The notes under the pieces were generated by a model. That model saw only the letters and a list, made by a program, of their open reading frames with translations. It was not told the origin of the DNA and did no database searches. Source: Paraburkholderia fungorum (GTDB taxonomy: Bacteria > Pseudomonadota > Gammaproteobacteria > Burkholderiales > Burkholderiaceae). From it: a stretch of 64,000 nt of DNA. The stretch is from assembly GCF_902833645.1 (NCBI RefSeq), contig NZ_CADFGE010000008.1, forward strand, positions 339,187-403,186, read 5' to 3'. This document shows, one piece after another, positions 8,634 to 16,996 of the stretch; position 1 is the stretch's first letter; each line of letters opens with the position of its first letter. Position numbers and translations under genes: made by a program.

Positions 8634-8662
8634 CCGCGCCGGCTTCCGGCGCGGTTTTTTTT
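8634..8662 (+). terminator. Rho-independent terminator
   Basis: A perfect 9-bp stem CCGCGCCGG (8634-8642) / CCGGCGCGG (8646-8654) with a CTT loop, immediately followed by eight T residues (8655-8662). Textbook intrinsic terminator for the gene ending at 8633. Confidence 0.93.
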
Positions 8663-8820
8663 GTCTATGCCATTCGCTGTTTCAAGCAATGCCGCGTCGC
8701 CCGGCAGCCGGCAACGACACGTCCGCCGCCCAGCCAATTTAAGGTATTTTTAAGTTTTCCCCGACATATTTATCGAGCCTTCACGCATCCGCGTGCAAGG
8801 CTCAATCAACGGAGGATCAG

Positions 8821-9291
8821 ATGCGTTTTCGCAGTCTTATTGCAGCGGCCGCCCTGGTGATCGCACCGGCCGTCACCTTGGCGGCCCAGCCGCTTTTCGT
8901 CAATGTCGACGGTCACGTTGTTCAGGCCAAAAGTGAGACCCGCCTGATTCAGACCTCGGCCGGCCCGGTGAAGGTCAGCACGTGGAGTTGGCATAGCCCA
9001 AACGGCGCCAGCAGCATCGTGGTGCAGTCGAGTAACGGTGGCGCGCCGCCAGCCTGGGTGCTCGCGCAAATGCGCGCCATGAACACGCAAATGCAGGCAA
9101 TGCAGATCCAGATGCAGCAACTTCAGCACGCTGCGTTTGACAGCCAATTTGCGCTGCAACAGCCGATGCCGGTGCTATTCGCCGTGCCCGCATGGGCGGT
9201 GCCCGGACCGGTAATCGTCGTCGACCAAAGTCGTGCGCCGGTACCGCCTGCCCCCGCCGCGCCATCAAAGGCGCCGGACGTGCATATCTAG
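8821..9291 (+). CDS. Exported hypothetical protein
   Basis: 156 residues with a Sec signal peptide (MRFRSLIAAAALVIAPAVTLAAQ, cleavage after ALA or LAA near 21-22). The mature part has a beta-rich first half (FVNVDGHVVQ, PVKVSTWSWHSPNGASSIVVQS), a Met/Gln-rich helix at about 80-100 (MRAMNTQMQAMQIQMQQLQ) and a Pro/Ala-rich tail. GGAGG lies just before the start. No family recognised; a periplasmic or envelope location is likely. The Met/Gln helix could be a short amphipathic coiled coil. Confidence 0.7.
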   Translation: MRFRSLIAAAALVIAPAVTLAAQPLFVNVDGHVVQAKSETRLIQTSAGPVKVSTWSWHSPNGASSIVVQSSNGGAPPAWVLAQMRAMNTQMQAMQIQMQQLQHAAFDSQFALQQPMPVLFAVPAWAVPGPVIVVDQSRAPVPPAPAAPSKAPDVHI

Positions 9292-9428
9292 GCGCGAGTT
9301 ATCGTCGGTTTCAGCTCTGGATCAGCAAGGAGAGAGGTCGCCGATCAAGCATCCGCCCCAGGCGACAGCAGTGCGGCCCCTCCTTCATGACGCCTGCTAC
9401 CCGTGCGGTGGCTATCGGCGTATCAGCG

Positions 9429-9752
9429 TTATACCGGCGACCCGAGAACGTGGGCCAGCGCGCCGTCTCCATACGTTCGTATGACCTCGGAAATAATCAC
9501 CTGATAGCCGGCCAACCAATTTGACTGCGCGGCCTTCGCCTCGATATGAGCAGGATGTTGGATCAGCATTTGAAGCGCTTCGAGCGACTCCCAGTAGTAC
9601 ACGTTGGACGTCAAACCGGTGGAAGCGTTTTCCCACGCTTCTTCGCCCAGGTAGCCCGGGATTGTCCTGGCAGCGTCCGCGATTGTTTTATCAAGCCGAT
9701 GAAACTCATCGTCGAACTGCTTGGTCGCAAAGATAAACGTGGAGGAATACAT
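9429..9752 (-). CDS. Antibiotic biosynthesis monooxygenase (ABM) domain protein
   Basis: 107-residue ABM-type protein. Hallmarks are the Phe/Asp-rich first helix (EFHRLDKTIADAARTIPGYLG), the strand SNVYYWESLEALQMLIQHPAH and WLAGYQVIISEVIRTYGD. The sequence YYWESLEALQ...HPAH is typical of heme-degrading/quinol-monooxygenase-like ABM proteins. Start context is weak (no clear Shine-Dalgarno). It stands alone; role unknown. Confidence 0.75.
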   Translation of the reverse strand: MYSSTFIFATKQFDDEFHRLDKTIADAARTIPGYLGEEAWENASTGLTSNVYYWESLEALQMLIQHPAHIEAKAAQSNWLAGYQVIISEVIRTYGDGALAHVLGSPV

Positions 9753-9939
9753 TCTGTTGATTCAATTCGAAAGTTACTGGTTCGACAACGGATAGGTTTC
9801 TCTACGTGATCCGACTGGCAGACGATTCGAGTCGTCTTCTTTCGGGAGCATTGCCTCCGATTATCGACGATCTATCGCACAGTGTAGAACGTATCAAGCC
9901 GGCCGGCTGAACGAGAGCGCGCATCGAGTCGCAAATCCC

Positions 9940-10098
9940 CTACTCCTTCACACCCATCCTCACCAATTCCCGCCTCGCCAAGGCCCTCTCAATGAAATCA
10001 ACCGGACACTCCGCGCTCGCCGCCTCAAACCTCTGCTTTGCGCCGAGCGCATCGCCTTGAGCCAACCGCCACTCTCCGAGATAAGCGTCTGCTTCGCA
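9940..10098 (-). pseudogene. Remnant of a TPR-containing protein C-terminus
   Basis: Reading the minus strand from about 10098 to the stop at 9940-9942 gives the end of a tetratricopeptide protein (DAYLGEWRLAQGDALGAKQR, then ECPVDFIERA). The pattern YLGEW-L---D---A---F--A---CP-DFIE is typical of the last TPR of NlpI-like or similar outer-envelope proteins. An in-frame stop at 10126-10128 and lack of a start upstream show that only ~50 codons survive. A 79-codon frame on the same strand (9960-10199) is out of phase with this and is not a gene. Confidence 0.55.
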
Positions 10099-10339
10099 TA
10101 GCTGAAGTTTGCGTATGCAGAAAGACTAACTGCCCACAGTGAGAAGAGTAAGGTTCGGTGGATTTTCACTATTTTTGACTGTTTTACGCGCCTCTTCATA
10201 TCGGCGGTCGGTTCCGAATCTTTAATCGCGGAAGCAGAGAATCCTCAGCGAGAACGCTGTCGCCGGGTGTGCCTGCCATCATGCCGAAGCCTTATCCAAT
10301 CAGCCAAACGCAAACTCTTAGCCCGCGTGGTTGATCGCT

Positions 10340-10615
10340 GCACCGCTGCCATGACTTATAATCATCAAGCCATCGGGAAACACCCGGCGGTCAGGTGTGG
10401 AAGCCTGCTAGCTAAACCCGCACACCCGCTCAGGCGGGCGTGCGTCTACCTCTGCACGTCTGTTGTTTTCCAATGGGCGGGCTGTGGTGGGGGAGCCGCG
10501 AGGCTCGCCGGTTTGGTTTAGCGCCGGTCTTCCAAACCCGCCACGTGCCCGCTCACCCACTTCCTTAAAGCAAGCGAGTGTCGGGCGATCCAGGAAGTAC
10601 CAGGGAGGTCGCACC
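10340..10615 (+). ncRNA. Putative structured 5' leader of the small gene at 10616
   Basis: A perfect -10 TATAAT at 10357-10362 (no good -35 at the usual spacing) is followed by ~250 nt of GC-rich leader. Potential hairpins include CCCGC-ACACCCGCTCAG-GCGGG and GAGCC-GCGA-GGCTC (10493-10506), with GGAAG and CTTCC elements. The reading frame of the downstream gene is open through the leader from 10463, so an N-terminally extended product is also possible. From memory, such leader cassettes recur before small orphan genes in Burkholderiales; I cannot verify that here. Confidence 0.4.
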
Positions 10616-11092
10616 ATGAGCAGCAAACCTACAAAACAATCTCAACCCGCTTCACGCCCGCCTGTCGACGCGCTCCAGTACGAAAAGCTTGCGCTCTCCA
10701 CCTTCGATCTATGCAACCGGCAGTTGAGCCAACTCAACACATTGATCACACTTGGCTCCTCAATATGTAGGAATCCTGCCATCACGAGTGACGAAAGACG
10801 ACGTCAGCAGACCATGCTTGAATTGCTCGTCGACACAGCAGAGCAATATCAGCGGGAGCTGGAATGTGACCGTGAGCTATATCAAGTGATCGCACTCGAT
10901 GCGAAAGGCATCCCTCAAAGCCGCATTACCGCGAACCGTGCAATGCGCCTTCTTGCAGAGGCATCACAAATAGCGACGAAGGAAACGCCGGCAGCCGCGA
11001 AGCCGAGCCCGAGCAAGCCAACGTCAGCCAAACCCAAGACGCGCGCAGAAACAGACGCGGTGGCCCATCAACCGGCTCCCGCGCAGCGCTAG
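10616..11092 (+). CDS. Small hypothetical protein with basic/Pro-Ala tail
   Basis: 158 residues from ATG 10616, preceded by GGGAGGT. The core (about 20-115) is predicted mostly helical (QYEKLALSTFDLCNRQLSQL; RRRQQTMLELLVDTAEQYQR). The C-terminus is a low-complexity Lys/Pro/Ala segment (AAKPSPSKPTSAKPKTRAE), likely disordered and possibly nucleic-acid binding. The frame stays open upstream to 10463, so an alternative 209-residue form cannot be excluded. No family recognised. Orphan gene behind an unusual leader. Confidence 0.6.
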   Translation: MSSKPTKQSQPASRPPVDALQYEKLALSTFDLCNRQLSQLNTLITLGSSICRNPAITSDERRRQQTMLELLVDTAEQYQRELECDRELYQVIALDAKGIPQSRITANRAMRLLAEASQIATKETPAAAKPSPSKPTSAKPKTRAETDAVAHQPAPAQR

Positions 11093-11199
11093 CCATCGAG
11101 GAGGTGAGCGGCTTCAGTCGATCAGATTCGCAGGATGCCTGCCCTCCGTCACGAACATAGGCGAGCGCCAACGCATAGTTGAGACACGCGCCCAGGCCC

Positions 11200-11571
11200 T
11201 CATCGGGCCCAGAAGAAATCCATGGGGATAAGCTCGACGGCCCATCCCCCTTCTTCGCCCAGCGTGGCCGCCGGGTGCATGGAGGCGATGCGCAACGCCT
11301 CGTCATGGGTATCCGCCTCGATGATGAACAGGCCGCCCACGACTTCCTTCGACTCGGTATAGGGCCCATCGGTGACGTGCGTCTTGCCACTGCGCGGGCG
11401 CAGCGTCCGCCAATTGTCCAGATCGCCAAGCGATGCGGAAATCAATACTTTGCCGGTTGCCCGCATCTTGTCGTCCAATGCGGGGCATTGGCTCACCAGG
11501 TTCTTGACGTCGTCTGGCGCCATCGCGGCGAACTTATCGGGGGTGAAGTAGGCCAAGCCGAGGTATTTCAT
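11200..11571 (-). CDS. YCII-related (DGPF) domain protein
   Basis: 123-residue YCII/DGPF-type protein: starts MKYLGLAYFTPDKF and contains VTDGPYTESKEVVGGLFIIE, the family DGP(F/Y) signature, followed by the ADTHDEALRIASMHPAA helix. DGPF proteins usually accompany ECF sigma factors, as does the one at 50621, but this copy has no sigma-factor neighbour. AAAGGA lies a few bases before its ATG. Biochemical role unknown; the fold is a dimeric ferredoxin-like barrel. Confidence 0.85.
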   Translation of the reverse strand: MKYLGLAYFTPDKFAAMAPDDVKNLVSQCPALDDKMRATGKVLISASLGDLDNWRTLRPRSGKTHVTDGPYTESKEVVGGLFIIEADTHDEALRIASMHPAATLGEEGGWAVELIPMDFFWAR

Positions 11572-12136
11572 GGGAGATCCTTTCGGTGTGAATAACCTGA
11601 CGACGAAGCTGATGACCGAAAATCGACAATCTACTGAAAAAATTGTAGCGGGTCTCGCCGGATTGTCCCCTTTTTTGCGGGCGCGATGCCGACCCGCCGG
11701 GCTCGTGCTGCACGTGCGGATCGCGTGAGGCAGAGGTCGGCCATCTCCAGCCGTTCGCCGACGCGTCAGAGTGGACATTCGAATGTCGGCTTCGGTCAAG
11801 CAACTGACTGTCGTGCGCGAGTTGTGTCAGTCGCGTCGTTGCTCTTTTCGGCCATTGGGCCGACCGTCGCCAAAAGTTACTATGTTTTGTTCAGCGGGTT
11901 GTACGACCTGCTGCTTCAAATGACGGCTGTTCGCTCCCTCAGAGGACGGCGCCGCCCAATAGACCATCAGGTTTATGGAAAGCGGCCCTCCTGCGACAAA
12001 TACTTATCCTTATTCGCTGCAATACGCTCTAAAATCTGTTCTGTAAGTTATGCCGCGAAAGCTGATTTAGTTGAATGCGGGCGATCTCACTCCGTATTTT
12101 GAATAAACAATATTAGATACTATTATTTTCTTGAAC
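11572..12136. other. Long intergenic region upstream of kinase gene
   Basis: 565 bp. The first ~200 bp is GC-rich decayed DNA; towards 12100 it becomes distinctly AT-rich, continuous with the composition of the kinase gene at 12137. A 138-codon open frame (11686-12102) has no ribosome site or recognisable features and I do not accept it. The AT-rich end probably holds the promoter for the kinase gene. Confidence 0.4.
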
Positions 12137-13117
12137 ATGAAAAATATATTCGAAGTGACACCTGACGGTGCAGCCATTATAAATAATACAAGATACGTTG
12201 TCCCGGGCTATCACCTAGAACAGGTCCTATCGAGCGGGGCCAACGGGGTTGTATTTCTCGCATCAAGCATCTTGCGGCCCCAAGTGGCGCTGAAGATCTG
12301 GACGAAGTTGCGGTCAGGCGACAAACGCGACAAGCAAAAGCAAGCCCTCTACGAAGCCCAAAAGGCATGCGAGGTTGAGATCGATCACAGACATTTCGGA
12401 ATTAGAATTTACGATGGTGGGCCTATTTCGAACGGCTTTTATATGGCGATGGAATTTTTCCCCGGCGTAACTCTGAATTCATGGCTTACAAGTGAAGTCC
12501 AGTCCTTGGCGGTGCGTTGGGCGCTGGCAAATCAGCTAGTCGAGATTCTCCATCGCATCGCTTCACTTGGAATTTTGCACGGCGACATGCATACAAAGAA
12601 CATCTTAGTGCGAGAAAGAACGATAACGTGGACGCCGACCGGGGCGCCGCATTTTTATGACGTTCAGGCCTGCCCCGATTTTCGAATAATTGACTACGGC
12701 ACATCTTTTTTTAACGAGGAAACTTCTCGAGAGCGTCATTGGCGGCTGGTTAAGGAAACTTTCGATGAAATTTTGTTTCCGCTCACACATGAAGCGCTTG
12801 GTGTGCCATACATAACACCGGAAAATGAAACTCCAGATGTACTCAATGCCTGGAAGGCGTACATATCGCATTATTTGTATTATGCTAGCGGCATAATAGA
12901 GCGCCTTATGAAACTGGAGTCCGGCCAAAAAAAATCAATAAGAGAATATAATTTTTCTAAAAATCTAAGCGATGACGAAATTTTCAAATTTAAAGACCTA
13001 ATTAAGAAATGTAGCAAAGGAAAAGATTACACGAAAATTCTTGGAAGCATGGATGAATGGGTTTTCGTACACAGCCCATTCGCGGAATTGAAATCCGAAT
13101 CTGGGTTCGACGAGTGA
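12137..13117 (+). CDS. Orphan eukaryotic-like protein kinase
   Basis: 326 residues from ATG 12137 (a TTG at 12131 is possible; no clear Shine-Dalgarno). Kinase landmarks in order: Gly-rich loop SSGANGVVFLA (~32-42), the VALKIW Lys (~53), a catalytic loop HGDMHTKNIL with Asp~150 and Asn~155 (HGD instead of HRD), and DYG (~186) in place of DFG. The C-lobe is short and divergent and has no membrane segment. The gene is clearly AT-rich against its neighbours, with AAA/AAT/ATA-rich codons, which suggests lateral transfer. It stands alone between decayed regions. It may phosphorylate proteins or small molecules; a defence or toxin role is speculation. Confidence 0.75.
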   Translation: MKNIFEVTPDGAAIINNTRYVVPGYHLEQVLSSGANGVVFLASSILRPQVALKIWTKLRSGDKRDKQKQALYEAQKACEVEIDHRHFGIRIYDGGPISNGFYMAMEFFPGVTLNSWLTSEVQSLAVRWALANQLVEILHRIASLGILHGDMHTKNILVRERTITWTPTGAPHFYDVQACPDFRIIDYGTSFFNEETSRERHWRLVKETFDEILFPLTHEALGVPYITPENETPDVLNAWKAYISHYLYYASGIIERLMKLESGQKKSIREYNFSKNLSDDEIFKFKDLIKKCSKGKDYTKILGSMDEWVFVHSPFAELKSESGFDE

Positions 13118-13813
13118 CGACGCGTGCCGCGGATTCAATTCGGACTATCCGCCACTCCCGTTCTTGCCGGTCTTTGATGCAATAGCGTAGGCAGGATTGG
13201 GAAGAACGTTGCTCGAGTATTAAACGACGACAACGATGGTCACGCAGCCTCAGCGCTTCCGTCGACGTGCGATTGGCGGGTGTGGAACTGGTCACCTCCC
13301 CCAACCAAAGCTGACAGTCGACCGTCGACTTTGGTGGAGCCCCACCTGTCGAAGCCGCTGCGCGAATGGCCGTTGTACATCAGAACTGCCGTTGCGTCCG
13401 AACTTGCGTGAGTGGCCGGATCGGGTCAACAAGGCAAGTTCGCCTCGAGGTTGGCAGGTGACTGACGACCACGGGCCGAACTTCCGGGTTCGGCCAACAA
13501 CGGCCTGTTGTGAAGGGCCGCTTCGGAGTAGCCTGCACGGAACCCCAGAAGTCTCATCGGACACGAGCATGCGCCACTACAACGGACGTTGGGACGAAGA
13601 TCGCCGTGACGAGTTTGCCTGGTAGGGAGCTTCCGACTGCGCGAATCGCCACCCGAGAGGGACCGCGCTTGGGGCCAACTGGCGTACAGGTTTCGACTTC
13701 CAAATCAAGGTGATCGCTCCTATCCCAACGGGAAACGATTGATCGGGATTAAGGGGCGCGTAAAGCGGCAACCATCAAAGCCTACTGCCCCGTAACGCCC
13801 CTTAACGCCGGTG
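13118..13813. other. Decayed intergenic region, no gene accepted
   Basis: 696 bp with GC-rich degenerate sequence: palindromic GTCGAC copies near 13316-13328, a GGCCGAACTTCCGGGTTCGGCC palindrome-like segment near 13474-13495, and frames of up to 129 codons without start signals or family features. It resembles eroded intergenic DNA rather than coding sequence. Confidence 0.45.
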
Positions 13814-14455
13814 TCAACTTTCTGGCCCCGCGTTTCCACGCAGCGGTTGGAGCACCAAATCGGCCGCTTCCTCAGCATCTTTTAGGAGCGCCTTGCGCGG
13901 CATGCCTAGCTGCGCACGCATGGTCAGCCCACGCGCTAAATCCGTGACCTGGGTTGCGCGCGCGGCGACGGGAAAGTCAGATGGGATTTCTCCCGCGCTG
14001 ATTGCGTCCCGGAAACGACCTTCCACCAGCGCGGTGCCACCGGCGGCCGCGTTTTGCAGGAACTGCCGGACTTCAGGGTCGTCCACAAGCGGCGCGACGC
14101 ATATCAGAAGACAGCCCCGGGCGGACCCCTTCTCGGTCGCACTTTCGACGGCGTACCTTAGAAAGCCCGTGATCGAGTCGCGAAGACCCTGCGGTGAGAG
14201 GAGTGCCTTCGCGGCTGATGCGCCTTTCCGTTCTGCGTACGCCTTGAGGACCCGCAAGAATATCGTCCGCTTGTCCCCAAAGACGGCATACAGGCTCGGC
14301 CGTCCCACACCCATCCCGGCGACGAGATCGTCAATCGTCACTCCGTCGTAGCCTTTCGACCAAAACACCTGAGTTGCCTTTTCCAGCGCTCCCGCCTCGT
14401 CGAAGCTGCGCGGTCGACCCACTGGCCTGGCAGTATTTTGAATCATTTGGTTCAA
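13814..14455 (-). CDS. TetR/AcrR family transcriptional regulator
   Basis: 213-residue TetR repressor. N-terminal HTH: ALEKATQVFWSKGYDGVTI then LVAGMGVGRPSLYAVFGDK. The C-terminal ligand domain contains CLLICVAPLVDDPEV, as in regulators of the YxaF/LmrA- or NemR-like type that control SDR or reductase genes. Met1 at 14455 or Met4 at 14446 could be the start. Divergent from the SDR at 14574; promoter and possible operator lie in the 118-bp gap. Confidence 0.9.
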   Translation of the reverse strand: MNQMIQNTARPVGRPRSFDEAGALEKATQVFWSKGYDGVTIDDLVAGMGVGRPSLYAVFGDKRTIFLRVLKAYAERKGASAAKALLSPQGLRDSITGFLRYAVESATEKGSARGCLLICVAPLVDDPEVRQFLQNAAAGGTALVEGRFRDAISAGEIPSDFPVAARATQVTDLARGLTMRAQLGMPRKALLKDAEEAADLVLQPLRGNAGPES

Positions 14456-14461
14456 AACTCC

Positions 14462-14490
14462 TTGACAACTTTTGCGGTACCAATATATAA
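14462..14490 (+). promoter_or_regulatory. Sigma-70 promoter with candidate TetR operator
   Basis: TTGACA (14462-14467), 17-bp spacer, ATATAA (14485-14490): a near-consensus promoter for the SDR gene at 14574. Over the spacer and -10 lies an imperfect inverted repeat, GGTACCAATATATAACC (14476-14492), followed by TAGTT and TAAATTAA. The words GTACCAA, TAGTT and TAAATTAA recur before the next SDR gene (15642-15667), suggesting that one TetR regulator binds both. Confidence 0.6.
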
Positions 14491-14573
14491 CCGAATAGTT
14501 CTAAATTAACAAGCCGTTTCTGGCCCTGCGGGGCCTCACGACTCGGCCTTCACCCTTCACCACTGAGACGCCC

Positions 14574-15548
14574 ATGGAACATTCGATTGCGCTCGTCACC
14601 GGCGCCACCTCCGGGCTCGGTTATGCGGCTGCCCGCATTCTTGCCGGAGAGGGCTGGCGCGAGATCATTATCACCGGACGCAGCCTGGCTCGGGCCAAGG
14701 AAGCGGCCACTCAACTCGCAGCGGAAACTAAAAGACAGGCCTTCACGCCGCTGGAGCTGGAGTTGGACACGCCGGCCAGCGTCCAGTCCGCGCTCGCCGA
14801 ATTGGTCAAGCGAGGTCGGCCAATTGATTTCCTACTGCTCAATGCCGGGATGGTCCCAGGTAAGCAGCGGGTGATCACTTCGGCGGGCGTCGAGGCTTCT
14901 CAGGCCCCGCTCATCGGTCATCATCAATTGACTGTCGGATTGCTCCGCGCGAACCTGCTGAGTCCCAACGCGCGGATTGTTATTGCCAGCGCGGAACCTG
15001 CCCGAGGGGGTGTACCCATGTTCAAGTACACCGACGTGGATGCACTCGCTGCCAAATACCACCACGGCGACCTGACCGCTGCGATGGAAGCCCTGATTCG
15101 CAACGGGCCGAACGTGAAGTACGTGCCCAACAATGCGTATGCCGACGCGAAGCTCTTCGTTGCCTGGTGGGCCGCAGCGCTGGCGCGCCGGCTACCCGCA
15201 GGCATGGCCGTGTACGCTGTCTCGCCCGGTGCGGCGACTGCGACCAACGTTTCGCGACAAGCCAGCCTGGCCGTGAAGTATCTGTTTATCCCAATCGCGA
15301 ACCTCATTCCCGGCATGAATCAGACGCCGGAGACGGCAGCGGGCCGGTATATCCAGGCCTCGAAGTTCGGAACCGAGGTCTCAGGGCAATTCTTCGCCTC
15401 CGCTCAAGGGAAGTTCTCAGGCCCAATTGAGGCGCAGCTCCAGCCACACCTCCTCGATGGCGCTAATCAGGAAGCCGCGTGGCAGGCCGTCGTCAACGTC
15501 TCTGGCGTCAACTGGTCGTACGCGGAATCCTTGCGCGCAGTGTCCTGA
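14574..15548 (+). CDS. SDR family oxidoreductase
   Basis: 324 residues. TGATSGLG near the N-terminus binds NAD(P), LLLNAG follows, and the catalytic pair is in YADAK. It is longer than classical SDRs, with an extra C-terminal part (about 260-324), like the light-dependent protochlorophyllide reductase/retinol-dehydrogenase-like SDRs. First of two SDR genes downstream of the divergent TetR repressor; the AT-rich gap to the second (15549-15710) carries related operator-like words. Confidence 0.9.
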   Translation: MEHSIALVTGATSGLGYAAARILAGEGWREIIITGRSLARAKEAATQLAAETKRQAFTPLELELDTPASVQSALAELVKRGRPIDFLLLNAGMVPGKQRVITSAGVEASQAPLIGHHQLTVGLLRANLLSPNARIVIASAEPARGGVPMFKYTDVDALAAKYHHGDLTAAMEALIRNGPNVKYVPNNAYADAKLFVAWWAAALARRLPAGMAVYAVSPGAATATNVSRQASLAVKYLFIPIANLIPGMNQTPETAAGRYIQASKFGTEVSGQFFASAQGKFSGPIEAQLQPHLLDGANQEAAWQAVVNVSGVNWSYAESLRAVS

Positions 15549-15641
15549 AGGCGCGCCGGTCGCGGCGAAATGGTCGCAGTGACCAGAATCAGCAAGCGAT
15601 TGCGGAGTTACACGATCGCCCACAGGGCGTACGATGTTTTT

Positions 15642-15672
15642 TAAATTAATAGTAGTACCAAGTAGTTAAATA
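15642..15672 (+). promoter_or_regulatory. AT-rich operator-like site before second SDR gene
   Basis: TAAATTAA (15642-15649), GTACCAA (15655-15661) and TAGTT (15663-15667) lie ~40-70 bp before the ATG at 15711. The same three words occur in the TetR/SDR divergent region at 14477-14509, in a different order. Candidate second site for the TetR regulator. Confidence 0.4.
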
Positions 15673-15710
15673 TCGGCAAAGCAACCCTAACTCTCTCGAG
15701 GAGCATACCT

Positions 15711-16457
15711 ATGAACCGGTACCAGGATAAAAAGGTGGTGATTATCGGCGGCACGAGCGGCATGGGGCTCGCGACAGCCAAGATGCTCCTCGACGGAGGC
15801 GCTCGCGTTTTGGTGACCGGCCGCTCGCAGGCGGGCTTGGAGTCGGCGCAGCAAGAGCTTGGGGACGGCGCGATCGTAGTTTCGAGCGACGCGCGGTCGC
15901 TAACCGACATCGACGCCCTCGCCGCTCAGGTTAAGACCGAGTTCGACACCATCGACCTGCTTTTCGTCAACGCCGGGTTCAGCATTCCAACGCCTCTCGG
16001 CAGCGTGACCGAAGCCATCTATGACGAGATGTTCAACCTGAACGCCAAGGGTCCCTTTTTTGCGGTCCAGAAGCTCGCGCCGCTGATCGCTCGGGGAGGC
16101 TCTGTCGTCCTCACGACCTCTGTCGCCAACGTCAAGGGACTGCCGGGCCAAGCCACATACGGCGCCGCCAAGGCTGCGCTGCGGTCATTCGCCCGGGTGC
16201 TCGCCACCGAGCTGCTTCCTCAGGAGATTCGCGTAAACGCGGTGTCGCCCGGTCCCATCGACACGGGCATCCTCGAAAAGGTGTTCCCTACGGAAGAGCT
16301 GCGTACACAGGTGAAGGAACACACCGTCGGCATTATTCCCATGAAGCGCTTCGGGACGTCGGAGGAAATCGCCAGGGCCGTCCTCTTCCTCGCGTTCGAT
16401 GCGACCTTCACGACCGGCGCTGAACTACCGGTCGACGGCGGTTGGTCGCAATTCTGA
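15711..16457 (+). CDS. SDR family oxidoreductase (classical, FabG-like)
   Basis: 248 residues, classical SDR. GGTSGMG near 13-19 for cofactor, NAG after LLFVNAG, Ser in LTTSVANVKG, YGAAK catalytic pair, and a C-terminal LPVDGGWSQF end typical of the class. The preceding AGGAG-type site (CTCGAGGAGCATACCT) is well placed. Probably co-regulated with the SDR at 14574. NADPH-dependent carbonyl or quinone reduction is plausible; substrate unknown. Confidence 0.92.
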   Translation: MNRYQDKKVVIIGGTSGMGLATAKMLLDGGARVLVTGRSQAGLESAQQELGDGAIVVSSDARSLTDIDALAAQVKTEFDTIDLLFVNAGFSIPTPLGSVTEAIYDEMFNLNAKGPFFAVQKLAPLIARGGSVVLTTSVANVKGLPGQATYGAAKAALRSFARVLATELLPQEIRVNAVSPGPIDTGILEKVFPTEELRTQVKEHTVGIIPMKRFGTSEEIARAVLFLAFDATFTTGAELPVDGGWSQF

Positions 16458-16996
16458 GCGGCGTACAGGCCGCACGCGTCGCCAGACGAGGCTTTCACGA
16501 TGAATCGGTTGGAAGCCATCCGCTGCTCGACCGGATGAGCGTCCGCTTCCAGGCGCTCGATCCGGCCAAGCCGATGGCAGCTTCGGGTCGAAGACCGGCG
16601 CTCTCGCAGACCACACGGATTGCTTTGTTTTCAACTGTCTGCTTGCCTGCGGTTGACGCACCGACCATTCGCAAAACAACGGTCAACAATCATCAAGCGA
16701 CTTTATTCAGGAGAAGGTGGGACTGCAGAGTTCGACGATCCGCTTTCGTCCGTGCGTTCGTTAGTATCTGGCGCGATCCGTCGACGCGCGCGCCGTCTTT
16801 GCGCAGACATCTGCCCTGTGAAGCGGATTGAGCGCAGCCGGCATGAGGTGTTGAATGAGTTCATCAACGTCACACGCTTTTGAGGCGTCTGGCGCGTTGC
16901 AACGTTGCCCGTATCGATGCGATTGCCGGGCATCGTCTGGAGCACGCTCACGCTGGCGGGGTGCAGCAGATAGGGATCGCGGGTAGACGCCCCTGC
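16458..16996. other. Intergenic stretch, no gene seen
   Basis: 539 bp between the SDR and the convergent esterase. No start-supported coding frame. The minus-strand sequence around 16540-16590 has the flavour of a degenerate intergenic repeat (GACCCGAAGCTGCCATCGGC) rather than a gene. Confidence 0.4.

Noticed and set aside
13236..13625. 129-codon frame in the intergenic region after the kinase
   Set aside because: No ribosome site, low complexity in Arg/Pro/Trp/Cys, no family features; probably decayed DNA.
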